The notes: generated from the letters alone by a model not told the origin. 64,000 nt of DNA from Staphylococcus ratti (GCF_020883535.1 NZ_CP086654.1:1922001-1986000), one strand, 5' to 3'. Positions 36,152-45,115 are shown, counted from the stretch's first letter. Numbers and translations: made by a program.

Positions 36152-38485
36152 TCACTCCAGACCAGTTGTAAACATTTTCTCTACGATATTTTTATCAGAG
36201 TTTGGCCGATCTAACGTCATAAAAGTTTGTATCATTGCTTCGTGATTGACATGTTCATTTTCCAATAGATATGTTGCAATCTGTTTAACATCCGCAGACA
36301 ATTGTACGACAGAGCTGATTTCATCCAAGTCAAAATAAAATCCGACAGTTTGATGATAATCGACCGTATCTTCATCAAGTACAATCATTGGCCGATTCAA
36401 ATGTGCATAATCGAACAACGCCGAAGAATAATCCGTAATTAATGCATCAGCCATTAAATAGAGTTCTTGAATATCTACCCATTCATTCATAAAGCAATGA
36501 ATACGTGGATCAAGATGGCGATACGTCTCATAGAGATGGCCTTCATTAGGGTGCAATTTTACGATAACTTCGTAATGTTGAGGCAAAGTGTTAATGAGCT
36601 CTACTAAATCAAGCTCTGAAACTTTCTGACGTTTGCTTTTACGCCAAGTAGGACAAAATAAAATATAACGTGTCTTCGCATCTTGAACTTCTAAATATTT
36701 ATCTTGCACTGCCATACGTTGCGTTAAATCAGCTTTATCTCTCATAAGGATGCTATTACGCGGCGCACCTTCTTGCCATATGTGTAAAGACGGGTGCTGT
36801 TTTAAATTGAACGCACTGGCCACAAGTGTTTCGTAGCGCTTAGAGCATGATAAAAGCACATCCCATTTCATCATACGCGGTGTAAAGGCTTCGCTTTGTT
36901 GTTTTCGTTCAACGCCATCTTTTAAATCATTAACCATACGTTTTAAAGGGACACCATGCCAAGTTTGAATTACTTTTTGTTGCGGATGTTTTAACAACCG
37001 GTCCCATAAGTTGCCGTTGATTACTACAAACTTAGATTGTTCGAAAGCTTTCGTATAGTCACGTGAACCGAAACGAATAGGTTGTAATCCCCATCTCCGA
37101 ATCTCTATATCTACAAATTCATTTATCGAGCTCACAAATATATGTTTATTAGGAAACTGGCGCTGTATTTCAAGCGCGATAGCTTTAGGATCTCCAGAAA
37201 AGTTTTTGCCGTGAAATGATTCTATAAAAATATGATCAATGGACGGCTGTCTTTGCTGTTGTTTGCGTTGCTTAACCTTTTTTTCAATAGCAAATAGCCC
37301 TCGTCTTGAATATTGATAAAGACGCGATTTTTTATTAAATACCCGCTGAACTCGGTTAGGAAGATGATTAACAGCTTTTTTTAACGTATGCTTCATAACA
37401 TAACGACTATAATAAAAAGGTATCGACGCTGTTTTATTGGCTATATCGCGAGTGTTCACCGCATGTTTATGAGCCAATGCGGCTAACTGTTCGAGCAAAG
37501 TTCCACTATAATTTTCATACTGAAATTGTTGATGAAAATACTGAAAATCATCTTTACGCATTTGTAAGGTGTACGTGCTATTAATGACATCCATCACTAC
37601 TTCATAATCATGAGAAAGTTGCTTATTCAAAAATTTTACAGCATGAAATGGCGCATAAATATGCTTAAGTACATTATCCTTCCCAGGAAAAATACATGCT
37701 TGGTTGCCATCTCCAATCGCTTCAAGTATAGAATATCCCAATGTTTCATATGGAGACGTTGACAGATAAATTGCATTTTGAGGAGGTTCCTCATTAAGAT
37801 GCACGTGACTTTCAAGACGATAGTAACGTATTAATCGTTCATACATTTCTAACGAAGGGCCGTACCCTTGTAAATATAAATGAACTTCTTTTTCCCCTTT
37901 AGTATGGACAATAAAATGCATTAACTTTAATGCATAGGAAATATCTTTAATTGCATCTTCAAAACGTGCTTTAATGATTAAATTATGAGTTTGAGGCTTC
38001 GGTTGCGGTTGGTACACAATGTGATCTGTATTAACGTACATTGGAAAAACGTATGGAAAATCGTATTGTGCTTTAAAGCGCGTTGCAATTTCTGGCGTAC
38101 TTACACGAATTGCATCTATAGCATCCAACGCGAGATCACTTGATGTATTTAAATAAGCGAGCGGTCCATGAATTTCACCTAATATTTGAATGTGTGGTGC
38201 GCGTCGCTTCACATCACGTGCAAAAGCGAAAAAGTCTTCTCTTGTTAAAATTAACACATCACAATCTAGTAAAGATTGCGTGCGTCTGAAACTTTCAAAA
38301 TGGATCTCTTCCACTTGACGCCCCGCACTTAATTTTAAATTCTGAACATGACGATTACGAAATGGTAAATAGTTGATATACGTGACCGTATGCCCTGCTT
38401 CTCGTAAAGTGTGGAGTAAATTGAGGTTACTTCGTGTCGTACCTCCTTTTTGAAATAAATTAAATCCTAAAATTTTAATATGCAT
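36152..38485 (-). CDS. Bifunctional glycosyltransferase: GT4 domain fused to CDP-glycerol glycerophosphotransferase (TagF-like)
   Basis: This 777-residue protein has two parts. Residues 1 to about 370 read as a GT-B family 4 glycosyltransferase (GFNLFQKGGTTRSNLNLLHTL at the start and SPYETLGYSILEAIGDG as the donor-binding motif). Residues about 410-777 form a Glyphos_transf domain (QTWHGVPLKRM, FCPTWRK, ALITDYSSALFDY and MIVLDEDTVDY). The second part should add glycerol phosphate, as in teichoic acid or related surface polymers. There is no export gene beside it, so its product is unknown. Confidence 0.85.
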   Translation of the reverse strand: MHIKILGFNLFQKGGTTRSNLNLLHTLREAGHTVTYINYLPFRNRHVQNLKLSAGRQVEEIHFESFRRTQSLLDCDVLILTREDFFAFARDVKRRAPHIQILGEIHGPLAYLNTSSDLALDAIDAIRVSTPEIATRFKAQYDFPYVFPMYVNTDHIVYQPQPKPQTHNLIIKARFEDAIKDISYALKLMHFIVHTKGEKEVHLYLQGYGPSLEMYERLIRYYRLESHVHLNEEPPQNAIYLSTSPYETLGYSILEAIGDGNQACIFPGKDNVLKHIYAPFHAVKFLNKQLSHDYEVVMDVINSTYTLQMRKDDFQYFHQQFQYENYSGTLLEQLAALAHKHAVNTRDIANKTASIPFYYSRYVMKHTLKKAVNHLPNRVQRVFNKKSRLYQYSRRGLFAIEKKVKQRKQQQRQPSIDHIFIESFHGKNFSGDPKAIALEIQRQFPNKHIFVSSINEFVDIEIRRWGLQPIRFGSRDYTKAFEQSKFVVINGNLWDRLLKHPQQKVIQTWHGVPLKRMVNDLKDGVERKQQSEAFTPRMMKWDVLLSCSKRYETLVASAFNLKQHPSLHIWQEGAPRNSILMRDKADLTQRMAVQDKYLEVQDAKTRYILFCPTWRKSKRQKVSELDLVELINTLPQHYEVIVKLHPNEGHLYETYRHLDPRIHCFMNEWVDIQELYLMADALITDYSSALFDYAHLNRPMIVLDEDTVDYHQTVGFYFDLDEISSVVQLSADVKQIATYLLENEHVNHEAMIQTFMTLDRPNSDKNIVEKMFTTGLE

Positions 38486-38598
38486 AATCGATTACTCCTA
38501 AAAAAAGAATTTATTGTAGTATATCACGATTTATTAATATTTCAGTGAGGATGGGACATTACGTTTTTTACCTTTTAATACCATAAGTTTTTTGCTAT

Positions 38599-38635
38599 GG
38601 AGAGACAACGAAATCCAATCGATTGTTGTCTCTCC
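38599..38635. repeat. Dispersed palindromic repeat, copy 5
   Basis: GGAGAGACAACGAAATCC and GATTGTTGTCTCTCC form a hairpin between norA and the TagF fusion gene. It is the most diverged of the six copies and lies where the norA terminator is expected. Confidence 0.7.
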
Positions 38636-38654
38636 TCAAAAGACTCTACTCAAA

Positions 38655-39815
38655 TTATCCTTTTATAAAACGGCCTCGCAATTGCTTTTCAATCAAAATA
38701 ACGAAACACCCTACGCCCATAAATGCGATAGACATGATTAGTGGAAATTCGATGTTCACATCATAAAGTCCTCCTGCAAATAATGGACCTACGAAATTTC
38801 CCATACTTGTAAATGTGGAGTTGATGCCTCCCGCAAAACCTTGTCTATTTCCTGCAATATTGGAAAAATAATTTGTCAATGCAGGGCGAATTAAATCAAA
38901 ACCAATAAATACGATAAAACAAATGAACATAACGTACCAATATGAATGCGCAAAAATGAGTAGCCCCAATACGATTGCAGAATAAATGAGCGAATAAGTG
39001 ATAAATGTTAATTCACTAAAATGGCGAATTAATTTATCAAAGAAGAAAATTTGAAATATTGCTCCAAATACCCCTCCGCCAGTAATCGCAATTGAAATGT
39101 CTGCAGGTTGGAAATTCATTTTATCCGCCGTATAAAGTGGGAATAATGTTTCAAACGCTGATAATCCAAGGGCTAAAATTAATGTAAGTATCGCTGGTGT
39201 GATAAACATTTTTAAATTTACGCCGTTCAAATTTTGGCCTTCTACATGTGTAAAGCCATGTGCTGTTTTCTGTTTTGGTGAGTGAATTAACACTACTGTA
39301 CCTAAAAATGCAAATATTCCTAGAACCCCTGCAAATATAAATGGTGTTCGATGTGAAATTTCAGCTAAAAAGCCACCTATCCCTGGTCCTAAAATAAAGC
39401 CAGCCGAAATAATGGCAGACATATAACCAAAATTTCTCGCTTTATCTTTTGCTGGGGAAATATCTGCAATAAGTCCTGTAACCCCTGGCATAACCATACC
39501 TGCACTAAAGCCTCCAAGCACACGAGAAATGATAAGTGTTGGAAATGTATGACCGACCGCAAAAAGAAATTCAGATACACTGAAAAGTACGAGCCCAATA
39601 CAAATGATTAACTTTTTCCCCAATTTGTCAGCTAACGTACCTCCAAATGGAGAAATTACCATTTGAGCTAAGGCAAAAACAGCAACTAAAACACCTAAAT
39701 CTGCCCCAGTTAACCCAAGATCTTTTAAATAAATGGGTAGCACTGGAATGACCAGACCAATTCCTAAAAAGATTAAAAATATATTCATATATAAAACAAC
39801 AAGTTGTTTTGTCAT
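38655..39815 (-). CDS. norA: Multidrug efflux MFS transporter NorA
   Basis: NorA (386 aa; S. aureus 388) is a 12-helix proton antiporter that exports fluoroquinolones, dyes and quaternary ammonium compounds. The N-terminus (FLIFLGIGLVIPVLPIYLKDL), motif A GGTLADKLGKK, motif C around GFILGPGIGGF, and FIGFDLIRPALTNYFSN agree closely with the S. aureus protein. AGGAGG precedes the ATG. In S. aureus norA is controlled by MgrA, whose gene is also in this window. The gene is chromosomal and intrinsic here. Confidence 0.94.
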   Translation of the reverse strand: MTKQLVVLYMNIFLIFLGIGLVIPVLPIYLKDLGLTGADLGVLVAVFALAQMVISPFGGTLADKLGKKLIICIGLVLFSVSEFLFAVGHTFPTLIISRVLGGFSAGMVMPGVTGLIADISPAKDKARNFGYMSAIISAGFILGPGIGGFLAEISHRTPFIFAGVLGIFAFLGTVVLIHSPKQKTAHGFTHVEGQNLNGVNLKMFITPAILTLILALGLSAFETLFPLYTADKMNFQPADISIAITGGGVFGAIFQIFFFDKLIRHFSELTFITYSLIYSAIVLGLLIFAHSYWYVMFICFIVFIGFDLIRPALTNYFSNIAGNRQGFAGGINSTFTSMGNFVGPLFAGGLYDVNIEFPLIMSIAFMGVGCFVILIEKQLRGRFIKG

Positions 39816-39924
39816 AAGCTCAAATAACCTCCTGCAATAAAAATAGTCTTTACATTATATAACAGGCAACACAAATACAAAAAGGGTTTTGAGTTGAATT
39901 CTATGATGAATTTACGTAGTGTAT

Positions 39925-39954
39925 TTGACGGAGAAAGTTTCATATGAAAATAAT
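39925..39954 (+). promoter_or_regulatory. Candidate promoter of the DUF1361 operon
   Basis: TTGACG (39925-39930) is followed after 18 bases by AATAAT (39949-39954). The 12-base palindrome TTTCATATGAAA (39938-39949) fills the spacer and could be an operator. A perfect TATAAT at 39966 lacks a good -35. Confidence 0.35.
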
Positions 39955-40022
39955 GATTCAATGTATATAATTGATTCAATTTTACCATAAACTCTAATAT
40001 TTAATTTCAAAGGAGGTTTCGC

Positions 40023-40640
40023 ATGCAGGCGCGCTGTATCGCTCGATTGCTATATCTTACTTTATTGATAATAACCATAATAGCTCCAAACTATTTTAAG
40101 TTTCTTTTATTAAATATGACGCTGGCATACATTCCTTTAGAACTTGCTTACCTATTGAAATTGTTCATACCTAAACGACTTTTTGAATGGCCACTCTTTA
40201 TCGTCTACCTTGCTATTTTTATATTAATGCTTCCAAACACATTTTATATGGTAACAGATCTCATTCATTTAAATCAGTTTTCATTTAGCTTTTTATCAGG
40301 GCTTGTATTAATAGAATGGCTACATTTCAGCTTGCTCATTTTAGGTGTCTTATTCGCACTTTACTGCTTTATATTAATTTCATTAGAGCTTTTTCACTTA
40401 CCCTTCCCGCTAGGTATACGCTATTTCATTTTAATTGGAATGACGCTCTTAAACGGTTTAGGTATTTATGTAGGACGTTTTTTACGTTTTCATAGCGTGC
40501 ATGTCATTAATAATCCTTTTTCAGTCATCTTATCTACATTAAAGTCTATTGATGGGCCAGCTATAGCATTTATTTTGTTAATGGCTACGATTCAAAGTGT
40601 GTTATTGCTTTGTTTGAAAGGAGTTAGAGCACGACCATGA
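40023..40640 (+). CDS. DUF1361 family membrane protein
   Basis: This 205-residue protein has about six or seven hydrophobic segments. The DUF1361 core LPNTFYMVTDLIHL lies near residue 76, and GLGIYVGRFLRFHS near residue 150. The family has no assigned function. AGGAGG precedes the ATG. It heads a three-gene membrane-protein unit: the next gene overlaps it by four bases and a CPBP protease follows. Confidence 0.85.
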   Translation: MQARCIARLLYLTLLIITIIAPNYFKFLLLNMTLAYIPLELAYLLKLFIPKRLFEWPLFIVYLAIFILMLPNTFYMVTDLIHLNQFSFSFLSGLVLIEWLHFSLLILGVLFALYCFILISLELFHLPFPLGIRYFILIGMTLLNGLGIYVGRFLRFHSVHVINNPFSVILSTLKSIDGPAIAFILLMATIQSVLLLCLKGVRARP

Positions 40641-40903
40641 TATTACTCATTCTACTCATTATTATTTCTCAATGCATTATGGCTGTCCTACTGTATCAAC
40701 TCCAGTGGACATTACCATGGTCTATTGCCCTATTCTTCTTACCTTTTGGAATCGGTTTATTTTTAATACAATTGTTGTATTATGAACGTCGCTTCCCAGA
40801 TTGGCGCGTATCTTTCTCAACAAAATTACGCCTGAAATATATGTATATTCTCACTTTCTTTGAATTTGTCTTTTTGTATTTACTTTTATTTGTGGTTAAA
40901 TAG
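40637..40903 (+). CDS. Small membrane protein of unknown function
   Basis: This 88-residue protein has three hydrophobic segments (about 1-20, 25-45 and 65-87) with basic residues between the last two (YYERRFPDWRVSFSTKLRLKY). I recognise no family. Its ATG overlaps the DUF1361 stop, and its own ribosome binding site GAAAGGAG lies inside that gene, so it is surely translated with it. Confidence 0.72.
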   Translation: MILLILLIIISQCIMAVLLYQLQWTLPWSIALFFLPFGIGLFLIQLLYYERRFPDWRVSFSTKLRLKYMYILTFFEFVFLYLLLFVVK

Positions 40904-40929
40904 AGATATTACATCCTAGGAGGCAAAGT

Positions 40930-41649
40930 ATGAAGGCACGTCAAATGCAACATCCCACGTGGAGAGACTTGTGGGCCTTTTTGATTTATTTTGTTTTTTC
41001 ACAAGTCCTTCTCACTGCGCTAACCTTTTTCTTCCCAGCGTTCCATCACTCTAAAGCCATGCAACCAATGGCTTTTCTTTTGGTTAGTGCGCTTACTTCA
41101 TTATGCGTGATTGGTTTTCTCGCGTGGTCTCATCGACATCAATTAAAATCCAAAATCGTTCATCAATTGAAAACATTGAAAGGTTATGCACGCGCCATTC
41201 TCCTTTCCTATGTCATATATATCATTATAAACGCCTTTGTTGTTCGTGCTTTAAATTATTTGCCAAAAACTTGGCAGTTTAATAACACGGCAAATCAAAA
41301 AGCGTTATTAATGTTATTTCAAGATAAAAGTTGGTTGCCGTTAGTATTTATTGTCTTAGTTGTGCTGACGCCGATTACTGAAGAATTACTCTTTAGACAT
41401 ATCCTTATCGGAGAACTTGGCAAAAAATTTGGGTTCATCACAATGGGAAGCCTCTCCGTCTTGATTTTTACATTGCTTCACGTCCAAACTGCTGCAACTC
41501 CTTTTGAAGCAATTCCTTATTTAATGATGGCATTACTATTTGTTTTTATGTATATTTACACGCGTTGCAACATAGTTGTTTCTATCGTCTTACATATGAT
41601 TGTTAATGGCATCTCGTTTTTATCCATCATCCTACAAAATGTTTCATAA
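40930..41649 (+). CDS. CPBP family intramembrane metalloprotease
   Basis: This 239-residue protein has the CPBP (Abi/CAAX protease) motifs: TPITEELLFRH with the paired glutamates at about residues 150-160, a histidine in LIFTLLHVQT, and LHMIVNGISF with the final histidine and asparagine. About seven helices are seen. Such proteins cleave membrane substrates or act in bacteriocin immunity. In staphylococci related SpdA-C proteins affect surface protein display. The call of an active protease rests on the complete motif set. AGGAGG precedes the ATG. Confidence 0.87.
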   Translation: MKARQMQHPTWRDLWAFLIYFVFSQVLLTALTFFFPAFHHSKAMQPMAFLLVSALTSLCVIGFLAWSHRHQLKSKIVHQLKTLKGYARAILLSYVIYIIINAFVVRALNYLPKTWQFNNTANQKALLMLFQDKSWLPLVFIVLVVLTPITEELLFRHILIGELGKKFGFITMGSLSVLIFTLLHVQTAATPFEAIPYLMMALLFVFMYIYTRCNIVVSIVLHMIVNGISFLSIILQNVS

Positions 41650-41654
41650 TACGC

Positions 41655-41707
41655 AAAACTAGAGTAAAGTTAGAAATTTGGCTGTCCTAACCGTTTACTC
41701 TAGTTTT
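41655..41707. terminator. Bidirectional terminator between the CPBP gene and mdh
   Basis: Exact 14-base arms AAAACTAGAGTAAA (41655-41668) and TTTACTCTAGTTTT (41694-41707) close a 25-base loop between convergent genes. Confidence 0.82.
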
Positions 41708-41726
41708 GATCATTTCTGAAGCTATG

Positions 41727-42662
41727 TTAACCTTTTAAAGTCGACTTTAATTCACGCACTGCCTCCGCAGAATGTTTAAATTGTTGTTGCTCTTCTTCTG
41801 TTAAATCTAATTCTATTATTTTTTCGACGCCGCGAGACCCTAACAATGTAGGGACACCAATATATAAATCCTCTAAGTCGTATGGGCCATCACAATAAGC
41901 AATACTTGGTAAGACACGTTTTTTATCTAAAATAATGGCTTCGACCATTTCATAAACTGCTGCAGAAGGTGCATAATAAGCCGAGCCGTCTCCAAGCAGT
42001 TTGACGATTTCCGCACCACCATTTTGCGTACGTTTAACGATTTCTTGAATTTTTTCTTGAGGCAATAATTCATTTAAAGGAATGCCATTCACTTGGCTAT
42101 GACGAATTAAAGGCACCATAGTATCTCCGTGACCGCCTAAAACTAAGCCATGCACATCGTTAACCGCGATACCTAAAGCTTCTGCTACAAATGTATTAAA
42201 GCGCGCTGAATCAAGAATGCCAGATTGCCCCATCACACGTTCACTTGAAAAACCTGATTTTTTATAAACTGTATACGTCATTGCATCGACCGGATTAGTT
42301 AAAACAATAATCTTACACTCCGGTGAATACTGGACAATTTGTTCCGTAACTTCAATCATCACTTGTTCGTTTGTCTGAATTAATTCGTCACGTGTCATTC
42401 CCGGTAATCGAGGAACGCCAGCTGTAATCACTACTACATCAGAGCCCGCTGTATCTCTGTAATCCACTGTTGATTTTACATGTGTATCAAATCCTAATAT
42501 CGAGCCACTTTGTAAAATATCAAGTGTTTTCCCTTTAATTTTATCTTTATTTTTTTCACGATCTACTAAAATAACATCTGCAATATCACGTAACGCAATA
42601 ATAAATGCAAGTGTCGAACCCGTATGCCCAGAACCTATGATTGATACTTTTTTACGCTTCAT
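41727..42662 (-). CDS. mdh: Malate dehydrogenase (NAD-dependent, LDH-like type)
   Basis: This 311-residue enzyme is a member of the lactate/malate dehydrogenase family. IIGSGHTGST is the NAD loop. The substrate-specificity segment reads AGVPRLPGMTRDEL, with arginine at residue 85 where lactate dehydrogenases have glutamine (PQKPGETR). NPVDAMTY and LGGHGDTMVP carry the remaining active-site residues. These mark it as malate dehydrogenase. S. aureus, as far as I recall, uses only malate:quinone oxidoreductase, so this is a difference in the TCA cycle. A weak cre-like TGTAAGCGCTTTTT lies at 42732-42745 upstream. Confidence 0.9.
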   Translation of the reverse strand: MKRKKVSIIGSGHTGSTLAFIIALRDIADVILVDREKNKDKIKGKTLDILQSGSILGFDTHVKSTVDYRDTAGSDVVVITAGVPRLPGMTRDELIQTNEQVMIEVTEQIVQYSPECKIIVLTNPVDAMTYTVYKKSGFSSERVMGQSGILDSARFNTFVAEALGIAVNDVHGLVLGGHGDTMVPLIRHSQVNGIPLNELLPQEKIQEIVKRTQNGGAEIVKLLGDGSAYYAPSAAVYEMVEAIILDKKRVLPSIAYCDGPYDLEDLYIGVPTLLGSRGVEKIIELDLTEEEQQQFKHSAEAVRELKSTLKG

Positions 42663-42818
42663 TTAAGTTCTCCCCCTTATTGTATGCTCAACTTCATTAT
42701 AGCACTGAACATCTTAAATGGTATGCAAAAATGTAAGCGCTTTTTTATAAAAAGAAATAAAATCGGATAAATGAACAAGGCGCTGGCCTCTCAGTCATCC
42801 GATAGTCATGTTTCGGTA

Positions 42819-43103
42819 TTAGCGATGGAGTGCGAAAAATACGTTTAAAATGACTGCAAATATGCCTACGATACACAATGTCATAACACATAGTAATAAA
42901 CTTAATTTGCCATATTTCAACAAGAAAGCAATAAATGTTGCTATGACGTGATACACCATAAATACACCTATCGTGGCAACAAACCAAATGAGCTGCGGTG
43001 AAAATAGTAGTACCGTCATCATCACAATCGCAAAAATAACATAAGGTAATGCGATCATATTACGAATAAAAATAAATTGTTGTCGTTTGGAATTATGAGC
43101 CAT
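42819..43103 (-). CDS. Small membrane protein of unknown function
   Basis: This 94-residue protein has three hydrophobic segments (about 15-33, 37-60 and 65-90) and a basic N-terminus (MAHNSKRQQFIFIRN). AAAAGGAG lies 8 bases before the ATG, which supports a real gene. No family is recognised. It is separated by about 150 bases from mdh and by about 170 from the CobW gene, so it may be transcribed alone. Confidence 0.68.
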   Translation of the reverse strand: MAHNSKRQQFIFIRNMIALPYVIFAIVMMTVLLFSPQLIWFVATIGVFMVYHVIATFIAFLLKYGKLSLLLCVMTLCIVGIFAVILNVFFALHR

Positions 43104-43270
43104 GCTTCATTCTCCTTTTCTTTACTTACAAAATGTCATACTTTTGCATAGCAGTATAAATATTAAATCAACCTTTAAGTCTTGATATCATAAAATCTTC
43201 GTATATTGTAAATATGAGTCATATTGAGTGATTGCAATTCTTTTGTATGTAAGGCACCACATTTCTACTG

Positions 43271-44194
43271 TTAGCTAAATTGTAACACATCTAACTGATT
43301 TCTTAATTTCGGCTTGTCTAATTGTTCCCCAATAAATACAAGTGTGAGTGGAACTGCTACCTCACCTATACTTTCTAACGATGGCACCGGATGCGAATAT
43401 TGAAAAGCCATCGTTTCGCCAGGCTGTTCTCTGAATTTAATAAATCCTTTGACCCTTAGTAATGTTTCAGGGAATTTTAAAATAAATGCGACAAACGCCT
43501 CGTGAGCAATAGGACCTTGAAATGTGTACGTCATACTTTGGAAGACAGGATGTCCTTGAGATTGCTCTAAATCTAAAGATATCGCTTCACTTTCATATGT
43601 AAAAGGTTGCGCCGTTTCTCCAAAAGAGGTCCATACACGCTCACTGTTAGGCGCATATTCTTGAATTGTCTTCTCTATTTCCTCACGCTGAGCTTCGCCC
43701 TCTAACAAGTCAATTTTATTAATTATAACGTAATGACTTGCGCGCATTTGATCTTCTAATAATCGTTGTTTATCCCGACGATAACTCACCTTTTTTAAAA
43801 TATCAGGGGCAGCCACAATTGTAATGACTTGAGGTGCGTAAACTAAATTAACAAGGCTAGGATCTTCACATGCAAGTAACATATCAATTGGGTTGGCAAT
43901 ACCTGTCGCCTCTATTACGATGTGTTCCACTTGATTAGTGGCTATTAAATGTTGTATGGTACTCACTAGTTCACTTTGTAAGTCACAACAAACACACCCA
44001 TGCATTAAAGACACTTTGGTTTCTAAATAGGTTAAAAGTTGCCCATCCATATCAAAGTTGCCAAATTCGTTTACTATTAGCGCGACTTTCTCATCATTTT
44101 TTAATATTTGGGGCATATACTTGTTTAAGAATGTGGTTTTACCGCTTCCAAGAAAGCCGTTTACAATTGTAACTTTTACTTTATTTTTTAACAT
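43271..44194 (-). CDS. COG0523 (CobW/ZNG-like) metal-trafficking GTPase
   Basis: This 307-residue G3E GTPase has Walker A GFLGSGKTTFLNK, the zinc-binding GCVCCDL (CxCC), the Walker B-like IEATGIANP and the guanine-specificity INKIDLLEG. The C-terminal CobW_C domain starts at about residue 215. Such proteins deliver zinc or other metals to client enzymes. Which metal cannot be said, and no Zur site was recognised upstream. The start at MLKNKVKVTIV is preferred because AAAGG lies about 9 bases upstream. The gene is divergent from mgrA. Confidence 0.85.
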   Translation of the reverse strand: MLKNKVKVTIVNGFLGSGKTTFLNKYMPQILKNDEKVALIVNEFGNFDMDGQLLTYLETKVSLMHGCVCCDLQSELVSTIQHLIATNQVEHIVIEATGIANPIDMLLACEDPSLVNLVYAPQVITIVAAPDILKKVSYRRDKQRLLEDQMRASHYVIINKIDLLEGEAQREEIEKTIQEYAPNSERVWTSFGETAQPFTYESEAISLDLEQSQGHPVFQSMTYTFQGPIAHEAFVAFILKFPETLLRVKGFIKFREQPGETMAFQYSHPVPSLESIGEVAVPLTLVFIGEQLDKPKLRNQLDVLQFS

Positions 44195-44321
44195 AAAATC
44201 TAACCTTTCTCTTAAATACACAACAAATTTTCAAGAATGTATGTTTAAATCTCTCTTTTAGCTTGATTAAGTGGGGAGAATCTTCTAAAATTACTGCATG
44301 CTTTATTTTTAGCATAGCATA

Positions 44322-44345
44322 GATTTAAGTAGAGCGACTTAAATC
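44322..44345. promoter_or_regulatory. Operator-like inverted repeat upstream of mgrA
   Basis: Exact 9-base arms GATTTAAGT (44322-44330) and ACTTAAATC (44337-44345) flank a 6-base spacer, about 73 bases before the mgrA start. A second small hairpin, CGGAT/ATCCG (44361-44374), follows. They may be a protein-binding site or structure in the mgrA leader. Confidence 0.4.
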
Positions 44346-44417
44346 CACTCTAATTATGGACGGATTCCCATCCGAGAGAGAGAAATACGGATAGAATGTC
44401 TGGAGGAAAAAAATATT

Positions 44418-44855
44418 ATGTCTGATCATCTTAATTTAAAAGAGCAAGTATGTTTCAGTTTGTATAATGCACAACGTCAAGTGAATCGTTATTATTCAAA
44501 CAAAATATTCAAAAAGTACAACTTAACGTATCCACAATTTCTAGTTTTAGAAATTTTGTGGAATCAGTCACCTGTTAACGTTAAAAAAGTTGTAACTGAC
44601 CTAGCGTTAGATACAGGTACTGTCTCGCCATTATTAAAGAGAATGGAGCAAATCGATTTAATTAAACGAGAACGTTCTGAAATTGATCAACGTGAAGTTT
44701 ATGTACATCTTACTGAAAAAAGCGAAAGCATCAAACCTGAATTGGAAAATGCTTCTAAAACAGTAGCTGAGGCATCTTCACTAGACCCCGATGAAATTAA
44801 GGAATTGAACCGTTTACTTGATAAAATCATTACTGCTTTTAGTGAATCAAAATAA
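44418..44855 (+). CDS. mgrA: Global regulator MgrA (MarR family)
   Basis: MgrA (145 aa) is a redox-sensing MarR-type dimer that controls autolysis, capsule, surface proteins and the efflux pump NorA in S. aureus. The sequence is nearly that of the S. aureus protein, with the sensor cysteine at position 12 ([15 protein letters not shown]), the winged helix around [17 protein letters not shown], and the wing [15 protein letters not shown] lies about 9 bases before the ATG. The leader is long and carries inverted repeats. norA lies about 5 kb away. Confidence 0.96.
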   Translation: MSDHLNLKEQVCFSLYNAQRQVNRYYSNKIFKKYNLTYPQFLVLEILWNQSPVNVKKVVTDLALDTGTVSPLLKRMEQIDLIKRERSEIDQREVYVHLTEKSESIKPELENASKTVAEASSLDPDEIKELNRLLDKIITAFSESK

Positions 44856-44898
44856 TTGAGTGTGCAGATTAACTTCAGTGAAGGTGTATAATGTTCGA

Positions 44899-45115
44899 CT
44901 TATGCACCCTATTCTAACTAATTGGATTAAAATAAGATTATTTAGCATATTGACGAAGAAGTAAAACAACCTTGCTTCTTCCGCCATATTTAAAGCAAGG
45001 AAAATGCTTTAAGCGCTCGGCGTGGAACAAAGCGTACACGAACTTTAAGCATTATTCCACACCTATAAAAAACACGTAACGTCTTTAAATCATTAAAGAC
45101 ATTACGTGCTTTTTT
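44899..45115 (+). ncRNA. Candidate small RNA or structured mgrA 3' UTR
   Basis: The 311 bases between mgrA and cydC hold no protein gene but are rich in structure. A perfect TATAAT (44887-44892) could start a transcript near 44899. It would contain a hairpin with exact 8-base arms CCTTGCTT/AAGCAAGG (44970-45000) whose loop is C-rich (CTTCCGCC), a second stem GTGGAA/TTCCAC (45022-45060), and end in the terminator at 45067-45115. There is no good -35, so it may instead be the mgrA 3' end. Confidence 0.4.
45067..45115. terminator. Bidirectional terminator between mgrA and cydC
   Basis: Arms CACGTAACGTCTTTAA and TTAAAGACATTACGTG (one mismatch) with A- and T-runs on the two sides. Confidence 0.87.

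Noticed and set aside
41727-42662. Annotation as L-lactate dehydrogenase
   Set aside because: The specificity loop has Arg-Leu-Pro-Gly-Met rather than Gln-Lys-Pro-Gly-Glu, which indicates malate dehydrogenase.
42732-42745. cre site before mdh (TGTAAGCGCTTTTT)
   Set aside because: Only the first half fits the consensus and the CA end is missing, so it is not listed as a site.
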